A stretch of DNA of 7,163 bases. Origin: Phycisphaerales bacterium UBA5793. GTDB lineage: Bacteria; Planctomycetota; Phycisphaerae; Phycisphaerales; UBA5793. Positions 4,789 to 7,163 of the stretch are shown here, piece by piece. The stretch is from positions 1-7,163 of the forward strand of contig DIDT01000029.1 in NCBI GenBank assembly GCA_002418285.1, given 5' to 3'. Made by a program: the position numbers and the translations under genes. The notes under the pieces were generated by a model. It ran no database searches and was not told the origin of the DNA. It saw only the letters and a list, made by a program, of their open reading frames with translations. How positions within the stretch are numbered: position 1 is the first letter of the stretch; each line of letters starts with the position of its first letter.

Positions 4789-5928
4789 ATGGCCTGGGCT
4801 GAGAAGTACGCCAATTTCGATCTGGGCACCGGAGCGAACGATGGCTCGTCCGAGGCTAACGCATGGCAGACGCCAGCGGCGATGCAAGCTGCTATTGCAC
4901 CGGGCGATCATTGCTACATCAAGCGTCAGTCTTCGGCTTATAACTTAACCACGACGTTGACGGCGAGCGTCAGTGGGACTGCGACGGCTCCAATCTGGTA
5001 TGAGTGCTATGCGACGACTCCCGGCGACAAGGGCATGTGGCTGGTCAACTACAACACTGGGGGCATCGCAACTCTCTCGTTCACAGGAGCCTACTGCTAC
5101 GTCGAGGGCATCGACTTCCAGCCCGGAGCGACCACGAATCAACACGCGTTCAACGTCACCGGAGCCAATTCGTTGGCTATTCGATGCCGGGGCATCATGA
5201 CAGTGGATTCAAATTTCGCAAACATGAGGCACTGTGATTTCGTTCTTGCCGCCGCTGGCGGAGGAGATTACTCGCTGAAGATAGCCGGGACAAATGTGCA
5301 ATCTGTTGGCTGGTACTTCAACCGTCTCCGAAGGTCTGGCTCAACCTCGTCGACCAATTTGATCAAATGCGATGTCTACGGACAGGGCATCAACCTGTGG
5401 GGCAACCTGATCATCGGCGCGGGCAATTCCGGTGAAAATGGCTGCTTCGTCGACCGTGCGAACAACTGCCGCGTCGGTTACGTCGGTCGCAACGTCTTCT
5501 ACAACTTCAACCATGCCATTCTGTTCGATGAGGAGCCGGATTCTCCCTTCAAGTTGTGGACCATCATAGAGAACATCTTCGACACGATGGCCGGGAAGGG
5601 AGTAAAGAGAACCAACACCGAGCAGGGCTACGTGCGGGCGTTGCGGAATTGGTACTACGCGATGGCGAGCGGCTTCACCGACTACTCGACCGAGGCCGAG
5701 GTGGACGGCAACGTCGCCCTGACAGGTTCACCGTTTGCCGATCCCGGAAGCAACGACTTCACGCTCAACAACACATCAGGCGCCGGCGCGATACTCCGCG
5801 CCGTCGGCTGGCCGATCAACGAACGCTACGACTGGGCGAACATGACCAACAAGGCAACCTATGAGGGTGCTGGCGGCGGCGGCGTCGTGATCTCAGGCGG
5901 CATGCGCGGAGGGTTCTGCAATGGCTAG
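4789..5928 (+). CDS. Right-handed beta-helix tail spike / appendage protein
   Basis: The 379-residue product is likely a virion adhesin or spike. It opens with the pattern GTGANDGSSEANAWQTPAAM followed by QAAIAPGDHCYIK, the typical entry into parallel beta-helix (pectate-lyase-like) domains. Short strands with Asn/Gly turns follow at about residues 55-270 (YVEGIDFQPG, LAIRCRGIMTVD, GINLWGNLIIGAGN, VGRNVFYNF, IIENIFDTM). A closing module at about 300-345 (VALTGSPFADPGSNDFTLNN, then GAGAILRAVGWP) is common at the end of such phage proteins. The C-terminus is a Gly-rich tail. No catalytic depolymerase residues can be assigned. GGAG at 4779-4782 lies 6 bases before ATG 4789. The gene overlaps the next by 8 bases. 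Codon use is less GC-biased than in the capsid genes (TTA, ATA, AGA and GTA codons occur), consistent with acquisition by exchange. Confidence 0.78.
   Translation: MAWAEKYANFDLGTGANDGSSEANAWQTPAAMQAAIAPGDHCYIKRQSSAYNLTTTLTASVSGTATAPIWYECYATTPGDKGMWLVNYNTGGIATLSFTGAYCYVEGIDFQPGATTNQHAFNVTGANSLAIRCRGIMTVDSNFANMRHCDFVLAAAGGGDYSLKIAGTNVQSVGWYFNRLRRSGSTSSTNLIKCDVYGQGINLWGNLIIGAGNSGENGCFVDRANNCRVGYVGRNVFYNFNHAILFDEEPDSPFKLWTIIENIFDTMAGKGVKRTNTEQGYVRALRNWYYAMASGFTDYSTEAEVDGNVALTGSPFADPGSNDFTLNNTSGAGAILRAVGWPINERYDWANMTNKATYEGAGGGGVVISGGMRGGFCNG
5908..5913 (+). promoter_or_regulatory. Strong ribosome binding site inside the beta-helix gene
   Basis: GGAGGG lies 7 bases before ATG 5921, within the last codons of the upstream gene. 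This supports translation of the downstream gene despite the 8-base overlap. Confidence 0.7.
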
Positions 5929-7060
5929 CGGCTCCCGACGCAAGCACAGTTCGACGAGCAACATCGTCCGCCTCATCCTCAGGAAGGCGAGCGACGGCAC
6001 GGCGTTCACCGGCATCGCCTACAACACCAGCGGCCTGCGCATCAGCGTCATCTGCAACAACGAGGCCGCCGGCACCACCTACACCGTCGGTCCCGGCATC
6101 CAGGACATCACCACACTGGGCACCTGGGCCGACCCCGGCGCCAATTCGATCCGCTTCAAGGAAGTCAGCGCGACCTACCACCCCGGCCTCTACGAGATCC
6201 AGATCCTCGACAGCCGATTCAGCGTGGCCAACGCGCAGAGTATGGTCATCACCGTCACCGGCGTGACCGACCTGCTCACCGTCGACTACGAGATCATCCT
6301 CGAGCAGGTCGATCGACAGGATGCCACGGCGTTCGGTCTCTCGCGCATGGATGCCGCGATCACCTCGCGCAGCTCGCACAGCGCCGCCGACGTGTGGGCT
6401 GTGGCGACGCGCGTGCTCACGGCCGGCACCAACATCGTCCTGGCCAAGGGGGTCGGTGTAACCGGCTTCAACGACCTCGACGCCGCCGGCGTCCGCGGCG
6501 CTGTCGGACTCGCGGCCGCGAATCTCGATGCGCAGCTCGGGGACATCCCAACCGTTGCGGAGTTCAATGCGCGGACGCTGGCATCAGCAAGCTACTTCGA
6601 CCCGGCAAATCACGTCGTGGCGCACGTCACGCTGGTGGACACGGTCACGACCAACACGGACATGCGTGGCACCGATGGGGCCAATACGACCGCGCCCGAC
6701 AATGCCGGTATCGCCTCAGCCGCCGCCGACGCATCAACAGCAGCAGCGGCCGCAGTCAGCGCCGCTGCGACGGCCGCGATCATCGACGGTAAGGTAGACA
6801 CGCTGCTCTCGCGCATCACCGCGACGCTCTTCGCGGGCATCACGAGCCTGGCCAACTGGCTCGGCGCCATGGCCGGCAAGCACGCGCCCGATGCGACCGC
6901 CGAGGCCGAGATCAACGCCACCGGCGCGGGCAGCGGCACATTCAGCGCGGCCAGTGACAGCCAGGAAGCGATCCGCGATGCCGGCGGTGGAGGCGGCGGC
7001 GGGGCACGCCAGGTCAACGTGGTCAAGCGCACCGCGTTCATCAAGGGGAGCAGCTCATGA
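5921..7060 (+). CDS. Tail fibre / baseplate appendage protein with Ala-rich helix and poly-Gly tail
   Basis: The product is 379 residues. A basic, polar start (MASGSRRKHSSTSN) leads to an N-terminal beta domain at about 15-130 (VRLILRKASDG, LRISVICNNEAAGTTYTVGP, GLYEIQILDS), resembling the N-terminal domains of phage baseplate or fibre proteins (BppU-like). A modular middle follows (MDAAITSRSSHSAADVWAVA, then VAEFNARTLASASYFDP). Similar segments are widespread in tail proteins from environmental phages. Residues about 262-290 are an Ala-rich helix likely to trimerise as a coiled coil. Seven consecutive glycines (355-361) then precede an 18-residue basic tail. The overlap ATGGCTAG with the upstream gene and the strong ribosome binding site at 5908-5913 suggest coupled expression. 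It is probably a structural appendage, but its exact place on the tail is unknown and no enzyme motif is visible. Confidence 0.75.
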   Translation: MASGSRRKHSSTSNIVRLILRKASDGTAFTGIAYNTSGLRISVICNNEAAGTTYTVGPGIQDITTLGTWADPGANSIRFKEVSATYHPGLYEIQILDSRFSVANAQSMVITVTGVTDLLTVDYEIILEQVDRQDATAFGLSRMDAAITSRSSHSAADVWAVATRVLTAGTNIVLAKGVGVTGFNDLDAAGVRGAVGLAAANLDAQLGDIPTVAEFNARTLASASYFDPANHVVAHVTLVDTVTTNTDMRGTDGANTTAPDNAGIASAAADASTAAAAAVSAAATAAIIDGKVDTLLSRITATLFAGITSLANWLGAMAGKHAPDATAEAEINATGAGSGTFSAASDSQEAIRDAGGGGGGGARQVNVVKRTAFIKGSSS

Positions 7061-7163
7061 CCGATCTTCGCCTTGAGATCGAAGCCGACGATGAAGGCAC
7101 GCCGCCCGACGCCGTGACGCTGCAGGATTCGACCGGCGCCTTCGGAGTGCGCCGCAAGGACAC
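7057..7163 (+). CDS. Start of a downstream tail-region gene (3' end outside window)
   Basis: ATG 7057 overlaps the stop of the upstream gene as ATGA. GGGGAG at 7045-7050 provides a strong ribosome binding site 6 bases before it. The frame stays open for 35 codons to the window end. The visible sequence begins MTDLRLEIEADDEGTPPD, is acidic, and then reads like the start of a beta domain (AVTLQDSTGAFGVRR). Short acidic N-termini like this are seen in small genes next to fibre genes of environmental phages. The function cannot be read from so little, and location alone suggests a further tail or appendage component. Confidence 0.6.
   Translation, partial: MTDLRLEIEADDEGTPPDAVTLQDSTGAFGVRRKD

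Noticed and set aside
4251..4911. Antisense frames over the repeat-like element
   Set aside because: The Cys/Leu/Ser-rich translations are the known artefact of this type of repeat, and they oppose supported + strand genes.
4789..7060. Diversity-generating retroelement target in the appendage genes
   Set aside because: No reverse transcriptase or template/variable repeat pair is visible in the window; the idea rests only on the protein class.

Overview
This window is part of the structural module of a tailed double-stranded DNA bacteriophage (order Caudoviricetes) or a prophage. Every gene I accept is on the + strand, and they are packed head to tail. The DNA is GC-rich with strong G/C preference at third codon positions, so most antisense ORFs are shadows. 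The host cannot be read from the sequence. One intergenic element (4416-4456) resembles a short interspersed repeat family common in high-GC environmental bacteria, including Planctomycetota. Together with tail proteins of a style common in environmental metagenomes, this hints at such a host, but only weakly. Virion versus prophage cannot be decided here.

Layout. 1-567: C-terminal end of the portal protein. 564-1598: SPP1 gp7 / Mu gpF-like minor head protein, joined to the portal gene by an ATGA overlap. 1645-2034: small beta-rich protein, possibly a capsid decoration protein. 2114-2704: probable scaffold. 2809-3951: major capsid protein resembling the SU10/DUF5309 HK97-fold family. 4061-4348 and 4465-4785: two small proteins of unknown function, in the position where capsid accessory or head-completion genes are usual. 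4789-5928: right-handed beta-helix tail-spike or appendage protein. 5921-7060: multidomain fibre or baseplate-appendage protein with an Ala-rich helix and a poly-Gly tail. 7057 to the window end: start of another gene, again with an ATGA overlap.

How the genes work together. Portal, minor head protein, scaffold and major capsid protein would form the procapsid around the portal vertex. The 129-aa protein may decorate the shell. The downstream genes probably make host-recognition appendages. No tail-tube, tape-measure or typical head-tail connector gene is recognisable between the capsid and adhesin blocks.

The most unusual feature is the set of perfect stem-loops in the gaps around the capsid genes: 1607-1630, 2042-2071, 2715-2750 and 3970-4001. 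The first two share a 24-nt core in exactly inverted orientation and bracket the 129-aa gene. The stop codon of that gene also lies in a small stem-loop (2024-2040) directly before the second large one. None has a strong T tract, so they may set mRNA stability or gene dosage rather than act as full terminators. I found no defence system, CRISPR array, tRNA or transposase, and no gene-free stretch over 300 bases.
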